Part shown: in pieces, positions 31,910 to 44,713 of the stretch
How positions within the stretch are numbered: position 1 is the stretch's first letter
Layout: the number at the start of each line of letters is the position of its first letter
Source of the DNA: Didymodactylos carnosus
Taxonomy: Eukaryota > Rotifera > Eurotatoria > Philodinida > Philodinidae
Assembly: GCA_905250885.1 (NCBI GenBank)
Contig: CAJNOQ010000026.1
Span: forward strand, 1 to 64,000
DNA: 64,000 bases
Direction: 5' to 3'
Translations under genes and position numbers: made by a program
The notes under the pieces: generated by a model
Databases searched by the model: none
Seen by the model: the letters and a program-made list of their open reading frames with translations, nothing else
Told to the model about the DNA's origin: nothing

Positions 31910-32400
31910 GAGGCTGCGTATGATTGCTAATACAATGTAAAAAATAATCAAAGCGACTTTTGTTGTTCGATGTAGCGCACCAACGAAAGATTTTTTATGT
32001 TGTCTATAGACAATATCAAAATCTAGTCGACCAAATTACTACATAAGAATCCATACCGTAGATGCCAATTGACGGATCATATATAACACTCAAATCAATG
32101 TGTTCTTGTATACCAACATCAAAATTTGCTTTATGCAGTTCTTTAATTTGTAAACCTTTTTCGAATATTTCTTTAGCTTTTCTCCATGTACCGTACAAAA
32201 TACACCACAATTTTTATTACGGTGGATACCAAATGAACATACCATATATCTTGCCTTTGAAAATAGTGGATTTTGATCTATTAGTTGTTCCAATACATTC
32301 ATTACTAGCTCATGTTAGACACCCATCGCTTCTACCAACACAAATATTCAAACATTATTTTCGTATATGTAAATCACGCATTTCATTCTTCGATTGATCT
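31910..32400 (-). pseudogene. RPL11: Processed pseudogene of ribosomal protein L11 (uL5)
   Basis: Read on the minus strand, pieces of RPL11 follow in order without introns: [76 protein letters not shown], and a weaker tail KKSFVGALHRTTKVA. The human counterparts are MRELRIRKLCLNICVG, VLEQLTGQTPVFSKARYTV and [20 protein letters not shown]. At least one frameshift separates the SFGIHR part from the AKEIFEKG part, and there are in-frame stops near CLNICVG and after YVV. Loss of introns points to retrocopying of an mRNA; no poly-A tail is clear. Confidence 0.88.
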
Positions 32401-32937
32401 TTATCCCTTTTTTTATCACACGTTCACCATTATTACTAGCTATTGTTACACAAGTTGCAACAACTTCTCTCTTAACTACTGTTAGTTATCTAAAATACAG
32501 TCGCTAAAGCTACATTCCCAAATCTGGTATATACTACAATTGTAACATTTATTAGACCGTCACATCAAATTTTTATGATAGTTTTGGTGAAACAAACATG
32601 TATAAAACCGGAGATAAAAGAAACACAAACGTGCATAAAACCACAATAAAATAGCAAAAAGCTTTGTTTTTTGCATAATTCTTAATTCTAAGTAATATAG
32701 AACGAAAAATAACGTTCGAGAAAAACAATGAGAAGGAAATTGTATCCTTCTCCTAGATTTTCGGACGAATAGAATTTCGAATAAAGTTTAATTACGCTAC
32801 AGTAATATTGAGTGTAACAAGATTTCATAATTAGGAAATTATAAGAAAAGAAAAAAATGGGATTCACACGCACACAAAATTCATTTAACTAATTGAGAAA
32901 TAGAGAGGAACTGAAGACTAAACCACGCGTTTATGTC

Positions 32938-33924
32938 TCATTTTTTTGCTATTCCTACTACATGAGGTGCCATAAGAAATGTTATCCCATTTGCATAGAA
33001 CAGTTGTTGTGAAAATTCGGTGAACTTTGCACGTTCGATATTTTCTGGGATGCTTCGTATTAGTGACATACCATAGAATAATTTGTAAAACGGTGTAAAT
33101 AATGCTTGAATAAGCGCAATAATGATATTTTCTGAGCGAATATTTTCCAAATAAAGAAATAAACCGCCCTAAAACGAATAGAAACCTTTTGAACCATTTT
33201 CAGAGAAAAATTATATTGCGTTACCGGTTTCAAAATTCGTCGAACTTCTTGGCACACTTGATCAACATCTTTTACACATGATAATGTCAACGTACTAACA
33301 ACAGCATCCACTTGTGATTCACGAATAACTGAGATATTTTCTGCATTGCCCACTAATAATTCAGGACATGTTACATGACGATTTTTTTTCAGTGTATCAG
33401 TTAAATAACTTTCCCATTCACGATTGGGATCTACACCTACCACTTCAATAACTGAACAAAAAAAGAATTTTTCTATGTTTCTAATGTTCGCTAATGTCAC
33501 TGTTGAAATACTCACTATCTCTAGGATAAAAGGGGAAATTAGCACCAGATCCGACACCAATTTCCACAACATTCAGTTTAGCACTATTTGATGATTTAAT
33601 CGTTTCAAGTTGTGAAAATAATTTTTCTTTATGTGCACGTAATACTTTGTTGTATTCTGATACATACTGCGCAGTGGAATACATATAAAATCGTTGATAA
33701 AGTACTGGTGAAAGTTTGTAAATTGTATAAGAGCCAACGCATGCAACAGAAACAACTGCAATCTCAGTCCATGGCCAATTCTTGTATTCTTTACGGAATG
33801 GTGCAATCAAATTTGATACTGTTTCACGTACAAAGGTACCGAATGTTGATGTAGACGATGATGGCATTAACAGAGTACCATGAGTTGGTGAAATTGGTGA
33901 TATGCGAAAGGCTCCAACTGACAT
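32938..33924 (-). CDS. METTL7/TMT1-like membrane-anchored SAM methyltransferase
   Basis: METTL7A/B (TMT1A/B) are ER and lipid-droplet thiol methyltransferases that use S-adenosylmethionine. Exons 33924-33516, 33451-33225 and 33168-32938 join to 288 residues, against 244 in human METTL7A; the extra length is at the N-terminus. A hydrophobic segment TEIAVVSVACVGSYTIYKL is the likely membrane anchor. SAM-binding motif I is VVEIGVGSGANFPFYP, split by the first intron, followed by EVVGVDPNREWESYL, NAENI, DAVVSTLTLSCVKDVDQV and RRILKPGG. The end HVVGIAKK matches human HIYGYAVK. The region KLFYGMSLIRSIPENIERAKF parallels LLFDGCNLTRESWKALERASF. A shorter start at an internal methionine before the anchor is possible. 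Family confident; A or B orthology not assignable. Confidence 0.88.
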
Positions 33925-35194
33925 TTTTTAGCTTTTATGAGTGGTACATATGCAATCTAAAAGGAAGGCGTCGTGTTGATAGAAAGAATGCATCTAAATA
34001 AATCATCAGTTATAAGAAGTTACATCATGAAAATGCTATAAGCAAAAATTCCCCGAGTGTATACTTTATAAATCATAGACTAAAAAATACACGTTTACGT
34101 TACACTATCGGCTCTAACCTTAGATTTGATGTTCAAAAGTAGAAAAAAACATAATTGTACACGCCAAATGTTCGCGAGCAGTACAAGATTATCTGTTAGA
34201 TTGTGGGATGCTCCCAATCACTAATAATTGATCAAGTGTATATGAAGTATTATTTTACAAACAATAGAATAATAGAACATGAGAGAAGACGTCATGGAAA
34301 GAAAAGGAAAGATGTATTCTTTCCTATTTCGACTCTAATAGTGTGTTTTATCGTCTGTCGATTAAATAGAACATTATGTATATCAATTAAAGAAAGAACA
34401 AGACTATTAAATGAACACAATAGTGGAGCCTTAAAATATAATAATGAATTACATCCTCACGTTTCTACTAAGAACTGTACTAGCATTATGATTATCCCCT
34501 TAATGACTAGTTATGAAAATCAAAATTTTCTGAACTCCTTTTAAGAGATCCAATAAAAAAATCGACTGACAAAATGAGTTAAAAATTATCTTTCTTACTT
34601 TCAAATTGAAAGTGTATCTAGAGAAGAAATCAATTTTCTCACAAATTTCCTCCTTTCTATAATTTTCACACTAATTAAAAATTTTAAAAATATCGCATAA
34701 CTGAACAAATAAAAACGTGAACTATCTATTGTGCTGATGAAATGCTAAGAAAGGCACATTGCGTGTATAGCGTTGCATATCTTAATAGAATGGAACCAGT
34801 TGTTTTATGCAACAATTTTTTGCCTGCCTCCACCAGAACCTTTGTTCCACATTTCAACGGTTTTATCAGTCATAATATGTCTACATAATTACCGTCACTG
34901 ATCGTGTAGAATAAACTCTAATTAAGTTAAAAGGCTTTTCAATACTCGTAAAGTAAACACATGCAAAAAAACGATAATTTGTATGATGCCATAAGAATAA
35001 ATTTGTATCGATAACTATCTGTCTCTTCGTAACCATTATATAAACAAAAACAAAAATCAATAAAACAAAAATATTACACATCTTGAAGTTAAAATGAAAT
35101 GCTTGATTACAATATAAATCTCATAGAATATATAGCTTGCATAAAAGTATAAGTGCGATTAACTTATGATAACAAATGTAAAATTGTCTCTATA
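33925..35194. other. Gene-free interval between METTL7-like and NAXD genes
   Basis: It should contain the METTL7-like promoter near 33930-34150 and the NAXD 3' region near 35194. An open plus-strand frame at 34203-34544 lacks an ATG start and resembles nothing known, so it is not called. Confidence 0.5.
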
Positions 35195-36302
35195 TTATAA
35201 TTCTTCTAATTGTTGTTGTTGTTGTGATTGTTTTTCAAATAGTTGAGAAAATGAAGAGCCAATTTCTTTCAATATATCTGCACTTAACATAGAACGTCCT
35301 AATTTTTCGAATACATGTTGTGATGATAATCGAACAAGCGTGGACGCTGCATAACATGCAACTTGAGCGGGATTTAGTGGATTTGATTTTGTTCTCAATG
35401 TATCTAATTTATCTTTATTTTTCACTGACCAAAAGTAAAATGTGCCTAACGCACCGGATAATAGATCGCCTTGTCCACCACATCTTCTTGGACTAAAAAA
35501 TTAAAATAAATCTATGAACGAATTCTATTTTTAGTAAAAATGTATACCTTCCATCAACGCTACATTGTACTGCTTCTAATTGTTGTTCTGACATATGTGG
35601 TGAACATATAATATCCTGATGTCCTTTCATCAATACATTCACCTGTAATTTATTGGCTAATTGTTGAACAGCCTGCTTTTTATCCGAATCATCTACTTGA
35701 ATTGATAATTTTTCCGATAATCGTTTAAACTCAGCTACATTTGGTGTTAAAATACAATTTGGATAACCTTTAATTAAATCTGGTTGTTCTGTTATCAAAT
35801 GTAAACCATCAGCATCAATAACAATTGGAATTTGTTGTTTTTGTTTTTTAATTTCTTCAATAACATGTGTTACATTTTTTAAAACATTTTTTTCACGTCC
35901 AAGACCTGGTCCAATAATCAGAGAATGCAAACGTGGTAGCCATTGTTGAATTTCATCTTTAAATTTATCGGCATCTAATATTGGATGAACGATGAGATCG
36001 GGAGAATAATTTTTTATTGTTACCGATGCACCATCAGTACAAAATACATGAATTAGGTCAGCTAAAGATGGAAAAAAAGAAAAAAAAAATTACAAGATTT
36101 GTAGACGTAGGAAAAGTCTGTCCTTACCACCGGTACGAAATGCAGCCATAGCAGAAAAATATGGTGCTCCCGTATACTCTTTCGATCCACCAATAACTCC
36201 TATTCTTCCACCTGCTTCTCCTTTGTGGCTAGTGTAAACTAAAGGAGGCACACACGCTTTGAATGCTTGTAATAATTGGACATGTTGTGAGCCAACAGCC
36301 AT
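35195..36302 (-). CDS. NAXD: NAXD, ADP/ATP-dependent NAD(P)H-hydrate dehydratase
   Basis: NAXD reconverts damaged hydrated NADH and NADPH (NADHX, NADPHX) to the normal cofactors at the cost of a nucleotide; it works with the epimerase NAXE. Exons 36302-36128, 36061-35548 and 35492-35195 give 328 residues, close to human (347). Family signatures appear in order: GGRIGVIGGSKEYTGAPYFS, TGADLIHVFC, YSPDLIVHPILD, WLPRLHSLIIGPGLGRE, IVIDADGLHLI, LTPNVAEFKRL, NVLMKGHQDII and SPRRCGGQGDLLSGALGTF. The aspartate in GGQGD is the expected catalytic base. The start MAVGSQHVQ is the first ATG after an acceptor-like TTTTGCAG, so an upstream exon, possibly with a mitochondrial targeting peptide, may exist. 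The C-terminus is Gln-rich (QQQQQLEEL). Confidence 0.94.
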
Positions 36303-37574
36303 AACTAATCTGCAAAATAAAAATTCTAATTTTTTATTAAGAAATCAACCTGTTTTTATTATCTTACACATCACTAATACAGTATTATATCAAACTCATC
36401 TGTTCTACTTAAAATTTTTATGCATTTTCTTTCGATACGCATGTCGTAGACGAAATCGACATTTCAGACGGACTGTATACTTTGGTCAACGTTTACTTAT
36501 TTTATTGAATAATAATAATAATCATTACGATGAAAATATACGCTTCAATTACTACTGTATTGCAACATGTATTTATACATCAATTAACAATAACAAGAAA
36601 AAGAAATACATTTTTGTTTGAGAAAAAGAAAACCTTCAAATAAGAATTGAATAGAACAGATGTGGTCACGAATCGCTGTAGTCCACTACAAGAAAAGTTT
36701 CATGATATAAATGGAGATGAAAGTATTGTGAGCGATCTCCTGACAAAACATTCTTCTTGAAACCAATATTTGTTCATTTGTTTTGAGAAAGTTTTTCCCT
36801 AGCACTAAAACAACGGATAGAAAACCTGCGTGATAGTAAAAATTTATCTTGTACACATTTCTGGAGTAGAAAGTACGAATTTTTCAGTTCACTAAAGTTT
36901 TGCAAGTATAGTTAGCTCAATAAAAACGAAAAAAAAAGTCAAAAAAGAAGAAAATATAACAAAATTTGTTTTAGAAACATGGATGATATTTTTAATAGCC
37001 ACTAGTACAAAAATAAGATAGAAGAAACTTGTAAAAAGATTTGGTAGTAGTATTTTTTTTGAGAACTAGTAAACAACAAAAAAAAAAATTATCACAACGC
37101 ATATCTTTTACTCAAGAAAACTTTATACATTCCATTAGCGTTAGATCCATTGTTTCTATTCTATACACACCGAATAAATGTAAAATATATATCAGTTTAT
37201 AATAAATACAAAAATTTTGATTAGCACAAAAGAGCACATGCAATGGAAACAAAAAATAGAAACAAACATCGTTAGGCTTGATCACTCGGTAGTTCACAAG
37301 TGGATTTTTTAAAAATAAAATAATCCATAGTATATTTTGATTATTAACTAAACAATTAACTTTTTATTTGAGCAAAAAAAAATATATATATAGAGCGAGA
37401 GAGAGAAAGAAAAAAATATGCATATACACTGTTCTATATAATTGATATAAATAATTTTGACAAAGAGAATATCACCGAGTAAAAAGGAATAAATTGCATA
37501 AACATATTAGTTTCACATAAACATTGTTAAAATTATCTTAATCTATTTTCGATAAAGTATCACTCATTGTTGAA
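36303..37574. other. Interval between NAXD and TEAD genes
   Basis: No supported exon. The left part may include a 5' leader exon of NAXD, and the right part the TEAD 3' untranslated region. A short GAGAGA run lies near 37395. Confidence 0.45.
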
Positions 37575-39780
37575 TCAACTTTCAACAAGTTTATAAACAT
37601 GATATTGTGGACCTGCTGAATCAAACGTGGCAATTTCAAAAACATAAGCAATACATAATAATAATCGTTGAGTATCACGACATTTGACAACTTGTAATAC
37701 GGTAAAATTTTCTAAAACACTATTCATTAGAGAATAAGTTGGTAATGATCGTAGTTTTTGTATAAATTGTACCATATAATCACATAATGATGAACGTTCA
37801 AATCGATAGAAATAATGTTCTAGACCATTATTGACATGTTTTTGTGTTGATTCAGTTGTTTCAACTTTTTCTAATACTTGTTTACCAAATGAACAAAGTC
37901 TTGTTGAAACATGAATACCATAATTAAAACCTGTACTATCAAATATATAAGATGTATAAAATGTTTCTTTTTCTTTCAATTTTATATCTGAACGTAAAAA
38001 ATTAACATCAGCCCAAAATTTAATTAAATAAAATTGTCCTGTAGGATTTTGTTCAAATAAATCTTTTAGACCATCATGCGATGGAAATTTATCCCATATT
38101 TGATGAATGGCAATTTTTTCAAATGGTTGTACATTTTTAAATTGTAAATCGTTTGAATTTAAATGAATTATATTATGATGATGTATTACAGCTTGTTGTT
38201 CTTGTGTTTGATACGAAGTCGAATAATTACATTCTTGTATAGAATTTGATCTTTTGATTTCAACGAATGCATTTATTTCATATAAACGAAAATGTTCATC
38301 ACCAATGAAAGCTTGACTAAGATATGATGGACTCGATGACGAAGGAAAAAGTGATGATGAAGTAGATGAGCACGCGGACGATGGTGGTAAAGAAGCTGAC
38401 GAACGAGAAGAGGAACAACGTGGATTAGATGGAGATGCTGCGGTGGTCACATTTAAACAGGGACTTGATGAACAACTTGATAAAAGATTTGTTGTTGTTA
38501 CGGGATTATTTGGACGAAGCACCGATGTATCTAAACACATTCAAAAAATAATAAAGTCAACAATATTCAAATAAGAGATATTTTACCTAGATATTGTCCG
38601 GTTTCAATTATCGATGTAAATAATGACGTCGTTATTGGTTGAATTGTTACTCTATTATTATTTCGTTCATTAAACTGAGTTCTACTATGCTCAGTTTGTC
38701 TCGATGACATTGTAGTCTGATTCAATGAGATATCAAGTAAATTATTTTTCGCTAAGATTGATGATTGTTGTGACAAAACAACAACTGATGGTTGGAGACG
38801 ATTTGTTATTAATGTGTTTGCATCTGGCGAAGTTTTAGGCGATATGGATGCAGAAGACGGTGAAGATACGGATGAAAAGTGGTTCACAATAGGACCACAT
38901 TTTGTCGTCTCGCTTGTTTTAATTTGAGCATGAAGTGGATGAAGAATATTATTGATGTGTAATGGAATCTCATTATGTGCATTTGTTGAGATTGACATTG
39001 ATACAACGTTACTCGTTTGAACCAGAGATACTGACTTATTCAATGGACGATGTTTAGGTGATTTATAATTATTGTCATGTGGCTGCTGCTTACCATTCTG
39101 TTCTATTTTTTCAACTTTTTGTATTACAGGCATTTGTACTAAAGGTTTTTGAGATGGAGATTCGTCTTCTTCATCATCTCTACCACTTTTATTATTATTA
39201 TCGTCTACATTCATCGATACAATTTCAGCAGACGTATACCGTTTTAATCTATCGAGTATCATTTGTTGAGCTTCTTTATTGCTTCGTAACAGCTGCAATT
39301 CTTTTGAACGACGTTTGGCGAGCACTTGAAGATGTGATGACACTTGTTTACGTGTACGTGTTTTTCCCGTTCGGATTTTGATATAACGAGCTATTAATTC
39401 ATTACGTCCATACATTTTTCCTAGAACAATATATTAAAAAATATGTGAATAGGCTAATTTAATAATCACTACAGAATCTCTTGTTTACCTTCGTCAGTTA
39501 AGATAATTTTACGTCTACCACATGGTGGATAGATGGCTAATGCTTCCAGAAAACTCTGTTCAATATCAGCACTCCAAATTCCTTCAGCTTCGTCGGCAGT
39601 AATACCAAGAAGTGTTCCATTTACATTATCAAGGCATTTCTTCGTATCAAAATTTATCAAGCCATGTGAGTCTGGACTATTTTGATCATCTGTCGATGAA
39701 TCTGATCCTTTTTCATCCGATGATGTTTCCATTTTGGATATAACATTTATCATGCATGGTATTTGATCAGAATTGACCAT
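37575..39780 (-). CDS. TEAD: TEAD/Scalloped transcription factor
   Basis: TEAD proteins bind DNA and recruit YAP/Yorkie to drive Hippo-pathway targets. Exons 39780-39489, 39420-38587 and 38530-37575 give 693 residues, much longer than human TEAD1 (426). The TEA domain spans about 65-135: [70 protein letters not shown]. The first intron falls inside it. About 330 residues of low-complexity Ser/Thr/Gln/Asn linker separate it from the C-terminal YAP-binding immunoglobulin-like domain, which keeps [49 protein letters not shown] and the end YHVYKLVES. Cysteine in [16 protein letters not shown] corresponds to the palmitoylated site of vertebrate TEADs. Nuclear. Start chosen at the first ATG of an exon open upstream of the TEA domain. 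Confidence 0.95.
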
Positions 39781-42058
39781 TTCGTTACATCAATATGAAT
39801 ATAATTGAATAAATAGGTTTACAATCTGGAGAAGGCCGATCATATCCTCTCATTATCTAGAATGAATAGATAAATATCATGTTTTGTCGTACAAATCATT
39901 TTTGAATGTTATTTGTCGGCTACGTGGGTTCTTCCTCTTAACCTTTCAGAGGTTACAAAATAGCTTTTTTCAAACTAAGCAAATTAATTATTAGCTCATT
40001 TGATTTACATTCTGTTTCCGTTAATGCGGTAGCTACACTCGTCTCATTTTTTCTGTACGCATTCAATTTGAGCAGAATTTTCTTCAAAAACAAAACTTAT
40101 TGCCTCTCAGCTTATCCTTTGCACCTGTCAGACCATGTGTGACCATATAAAAGTCAGAGGTTTATTTAATTGATACGGCAAGGTGTAAAAAGTGAATGGA
40201 GACACTCCCAGTCGATAACTAAAAGTATTTTTTCTTTTCTATATCGCTGAAAGCTTATAATAAATTTTCAGGTTTCGTCGCTAAAAAAAAGTTTCACATC
40301 ACTTCTGTGACAAAATTGTTTATGTCCGCTCTTTTCTAAATTTCAGATCAGCGCTATATCTCTGTTGGCAAGAGGCTTATCGATTTATAACAGCCCATCA
40401 GTATTAACGACAAGCGAAAGTAAACCGATTAATAATGAAAAAACACAATTCTTTTCTTCACTGTAGTGATACAGAAATGAAAAAATAAAAAGGTAGATAC
40501 TGTTCTTTCACTAGTTGTCGAGTAATAAATTGCATTCAAACTGACGTTTGTTTTTATTACTATTACTAACTCATTATTACGAATTGTGTACAAATACCTG
40601 GGGTGTATTCTGACCTATATGGATTAAATAATATGTATATACGTTGGGAAATGGATCTTTTTCTAGTTCCACGCTTGACACATCAAATATAGCTGACGCT
40701 CCACGTTTTTCAAACAAAAAATAATCTAGAAATACTAATGATTTTCATGTCAGTAAAAATACTGTTTTCCTACTTGAGCATTACGATTCTTTTTTCTACA
40801 CTGAATAAATTAAGAGAATTTCTTATCTGTACCATCGACAAAATCGTATATTTATCGTGTATTTTCTGTTAGAAGACTTCAGAAGATTCACAAAGCTAAC
40901 ATAAATGAGGCGCTTTACTAGTACAATGACTAGGAAAACAAAATTTTAGTATTTAACTCATTTCAATTACTTTACAATCTTCTCAGCTTCAGTTTTTGCT
41001 CTTGCCAATACAAAAAACATTCTAACGCTAGTGTTCTGTTTGCTGATTTTGTCAAATACATAATAAGGAATGAGTGATGACTCATTCCTTAACCATCTAC
41101 TGGTTAGCCACCATAAGGAAAATAAAATGAACAAAATCAAACAATATGTGCTACAATATGTTTAAAAGTAAGTGAAGAAAAGGAGAAAAAATATAAAAAC
41201 AACAAATATCTATATAGTATTATACAATAACAATTGTGAAAACGTAAAATCGTTTTAAAACAGAATTTCGTTGCACCAAAGTTTGTTTTTAGCTTTCCTG
41301 CATCGAAACAAAAATTGGGGGATTATATGTATTCAATCAAATGAACGCCAATTGCTTGCCGTTTTTTAGCTTCGCCCTTAATCTGAACTTTGTTGGATTG
41401 CTGATTTTGTGTTACACTGTTATTGTGACTATTTTTCAATGTCAGTTTTGATTTTCATTAAAACTTTGATGTTGCTGTTAACGATGATAACATTGTAACT
41501 ATTTGTTGACTAATAACATTTTTAACTAAGAATAATGGGAAGACTTTTTGTAATAACATTTGTAAATTTGTACAGTACCAATAATTAAATTAATTAGAAC
41601 TGATTTATTTTCGAGCTTTTCAATCTACTACTTCATAATCAGAAATTTAATGTACAATAAAAACAAAAAGATGTTGACAAAATTGAAAATTGTGCATTTT
41701 GAACTCCAAAGTAAATTACTTTAAAAATCTAATTAGTTTAATTATTGCTGTTGTACAACAAATTTACAAATAGTAACATTTTTATTTGTAAGTCACTACT
41801 GTTGATGTGACAGTTGTACTCGCTGATGATAGAATGGCATCAGTAATTGATGTAACGTTCCTAGTATCATAACAAAACAATACAAAAAAACAGACAATGA
41901 TCCGTAACAGAAAGAATAGCTCACAGTTCAAAAATTGATTTTTCCAAACAAAACTCTTCTACACTAAAATACAAAACATAATTTGAAATGTTTTTTCAAC
42001 ATCAAAGTTGAAGAGCAATGTTAACTTTTCACATCCAACTATTCTCGCGCATAATTCA
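39781..42058. other. Gene-free interval upstream of TEAD
   Basis: The TEAD promoter presumably lies in the first kilobase. A perfect 11-base-arm hairpin, AAGGAATGAGT with its complement, lies at 41065-41090. Nothing else is recognisable. Confidence 0.45.
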
Positions 42059-42711
42059 TTAGAACTTAGCATTTATTTTGATTTTTTTCACTCTTGTTTC
42101 TTTATTGTTTGTTTCATTTAATTTGCGTTTCCTCGCTTATTTTTGTTGACTTAATTTGAATCCTCTTTCATTCATGAATTTGACATCGTTGTCATTTTCT
42201 GGATTAATAATAACAATATCATCGACAGAATATTCTTCACCACTTTGCTGATATCAGTGGTGTTTATATTGAGCGAAATGCGCGATTCGATATGATGCAG
42301 CCACATTTCCATAAATAACAAAATTTACATGTTTCATTCATTTCTAATTCGATTAATGGACAACATAATTCGTATTTTATATACGCATAAGTATTCATTG
42401 CCTAATTCATTATTTTTCTATTTTAAATAACGGCTTGACAGTTAAATTTAACTCATGTGCACCTTTGAAATTTTTAATATGTAATGGTCCACTTTGAAAT
42501 TTTAATTCCACTCAATAGATAGCACTATCAATGACAGCATCTTTGTTTTATAGTTATTTTGACCTTTCACACGTGTAACAATGAGGTGTTGGAGTGAATG
42601 ATGTTGTAATAAACAATGACGCCTTTTTGCTACAGTATTTTACTTTTTTTTTACGTTTGTTTTTTTCGTCAACTTGCTACATTTTAGAATCGTTCTATCG
42701 CCACAAACCAT
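42059..42711 (-). pseudogene. RTF2: Processed pseudogene of RTF2 (replication termination factor 2)
   Basis: On the minus strand, RTF2 segments appear in order over 650 bases without introns: MVCGDRTILKCSKLTKK (human MGCDGGTIPKRHELVK), KDAVID (human NKDAVIE), HIKNFKGAHELNLT (human HIKSIKNVTELKL), CPLIELEMNETCKFCYLWKC then GCIISNRAF (human CPVVGLEMNGRHRFCFLRCC then GCVFSERAL), and EEYSVDDIVIINPENDNDVK (human EDDVIVLNGTKEDVDV). Several frameshifts and stops interrupt it, and the disordered C-terminal third is mostly gone. The compact spacing equals the coding length, so it came from spliced mRNA. Confidence 0.82.
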
Positions 42712-44361
42712 AGCTTTTCTAGTCGATTTCAGTTGAAATGATTAGTTATCCAAATACTAATCTGAAACAGAAGAAAATTACGCATCATAATTTAGAAAGG
42801 CTAGAACGACGAAGCTCTGTATTGAATTTGTCTATTAGTCACTCAAAGTGAAAATGTCCAAATCATTATATAAATAAGGATGAGACCACTATCCGTTACT
42901 TGTAATACTGTTACAGTCTTGATTCAAGAGTTATCATTTCTTGAAATAGTAACGGCTATCAAATCACATGAAAGCGCGAGTTCAACTTGATTTCAACTCA
43001 AGTGCGAGTTGTTGTTTGGTTTTTAATCAGGTCATTCTGAAGACAGCAACAAATTGTCTACAACAGCAGATTTCCGACACAGCAAAAACGAATTTAATAC
43101 TTTTTATAATTTCAGAAGTGATGAATAATCACAAATAATATCTGCGTTGCCTTTCGCTCACTATATACCGTAAAGTGGCAAAAATAACATACTTCTGTGG
43201 TGAAATAAACGTTTTGAAAAGGTCTGGTCGCATAATTTGACTGAATAAACGTCGAATCGTTATGAGTCATTCTTGTCGCCATCAGTTGATACTTTCACGT
43301 GGTTGGTAACCCTCCTTCCCAGTCTTGGAAACCAGAACAGTGTATGTGAATAAGACACGAGGTGCCTTGAGGTCTTTTTGGTACTTTAATGTTAATGTTT
43401 TTCCTCTTCTCTTGTGATCGCATCTTAAGTCACGTTCATTTTCATTATCGCAGTTCCATTTATCTGTATCTCCGTTACATATGTAATGAACACACTCAAT
43501 TTAAGTAACCTCCCCCCCCCGTCCCCTCTCTCAAAAATCGATGATTTTCTTTAAAAAAATCGAAATTGACTTTATTGTTTAGTTGAACACGCTGAAGTCT
43601 CCTCTTTCAGAATCTGTGACGCTTTCTAAAAAGAATAGTTTTTGATGGGTTTTTGAGAGATTTTAGATTAAACTTTCCGATTGCTACAGTGATCTTCAAA
43701 CTTGTTTAGCGTTTCTCTCAGAATATGTTTTGGTACAACAAAAATGCTACTCTTCTTAGACGGATTATCGTGGAACGTTCATTTTTTTATTGTGAAGCTG
43801 AGACATAAGTCTAAAAATCTATGGAACCGATTTTTAAATTTCGCTACCTGTTCGGAGAAAACTGAAAAATACTATCTCGGATTTCAGAGATTTTCGACTT
43901 GAAATTTGTGCAAAAATGAACAAAAGGGAAATTCAAAAATCTGTTTCACAGATTTCTAGATCCAAGTGTCTACTTTCATTTCAAACCACTCGCATCTTTG
44001 TACTCCTCAAAAAAATCTTTAGATTTTTGCCCCTTTTGACAATGATAATTCGGTAGTGCTTCACCCGTTTGAACTCAAATTTTTAGCATAGCCTAGTTAG
44101 ATAGTAAGCATTCACATATGAACGTTTCATTGAGATCGATTGTAGAATAAAAAAAACCTTAAAACCGAGTTAGATCCGATCAGTCGATCATCTTGATTGA
44201 CTTAGTCATGATTTGGTTAGCAAATCAGAAACTTGAACTATACATCAGCGTTAAAAAACAGATATATACTTCTGGGTCATGGGCACCATTTTTTCGTTTC
44301 CTTCTAGAAAAAAAATAATGCTATGATTATTACCATTTGTTAAAAAGGGTTGAGATAAGCT
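42712..44361. other. Gene-free interval
   Basis: No supported gene. It includes a C-run at 43511-43520 and ordinary AT-rich sequence. An open frame at 43702-43902 has no recognisable features. Confidence 0.45.
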
Positions 44362-44437
44362 GGGAGCAAACACTGGGAGAAAATCACTACAATCAACGCA
44401 ATTTCCGTCGTAGTGATTTCCTCCCAGTGTTTGCTCC
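44362..44437. repeat. Compact hairpin with 28-29-base arms
   Basis: GGGAGCAAACACTGGGAG followed by AAAATCACTAC is repeated inverted at 44410-44437, with one mismatch and a ~19-base loop. It may be a very short foldback element or the remnant of a deleted one. Confidence 0.75.
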
Positions 44438-44462
44438 TATACCCACGTCGTCTATTTTTATA

Positions 44463-44640
44463 CAAAACCGTCGGTTAACCACGGTTCTTCAAATAACCGA
44501 CAATTGACCACGGTTTTCTATAAACCGTCAATTAATCGCGGTTAACCGTCGGTGTTTTTGACACCGCGGTTTGGAAAATTAACTGCCCGCGTTATTTCGG
44601 AGAACCGACGGTTAACCGTTTCTTTCTCAATCACCGTTTT
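44463..44640. repeat. Array of AACCGNCGGTT / AACCGCGGTT palindromic motifs
   Basis: Variants of AACCGTCGGTTAACC and CCACGGTT recur about nine times in both orientations, with the best copies at the two edges (near 44466 and 44610). The whole block is self-complementary in outline, as in miniature elements with subterminal repeats. Confidence 0.7.
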
Positions 44641-44713
44641 GTTTCAGACTGTATCTAAGAGTCCTAGCAAGCAAACAGGTACTGCTTAGTCGAAAACTTC
44701 ACCGGTATGGTAC

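Noticed and set aside
34203-34544. 113-codon plus-strand open frame between METTL7-like and NAXD genes
   Set aside because: It begins at GTG rather than ATG, has no recognisable domain and no splice partners.
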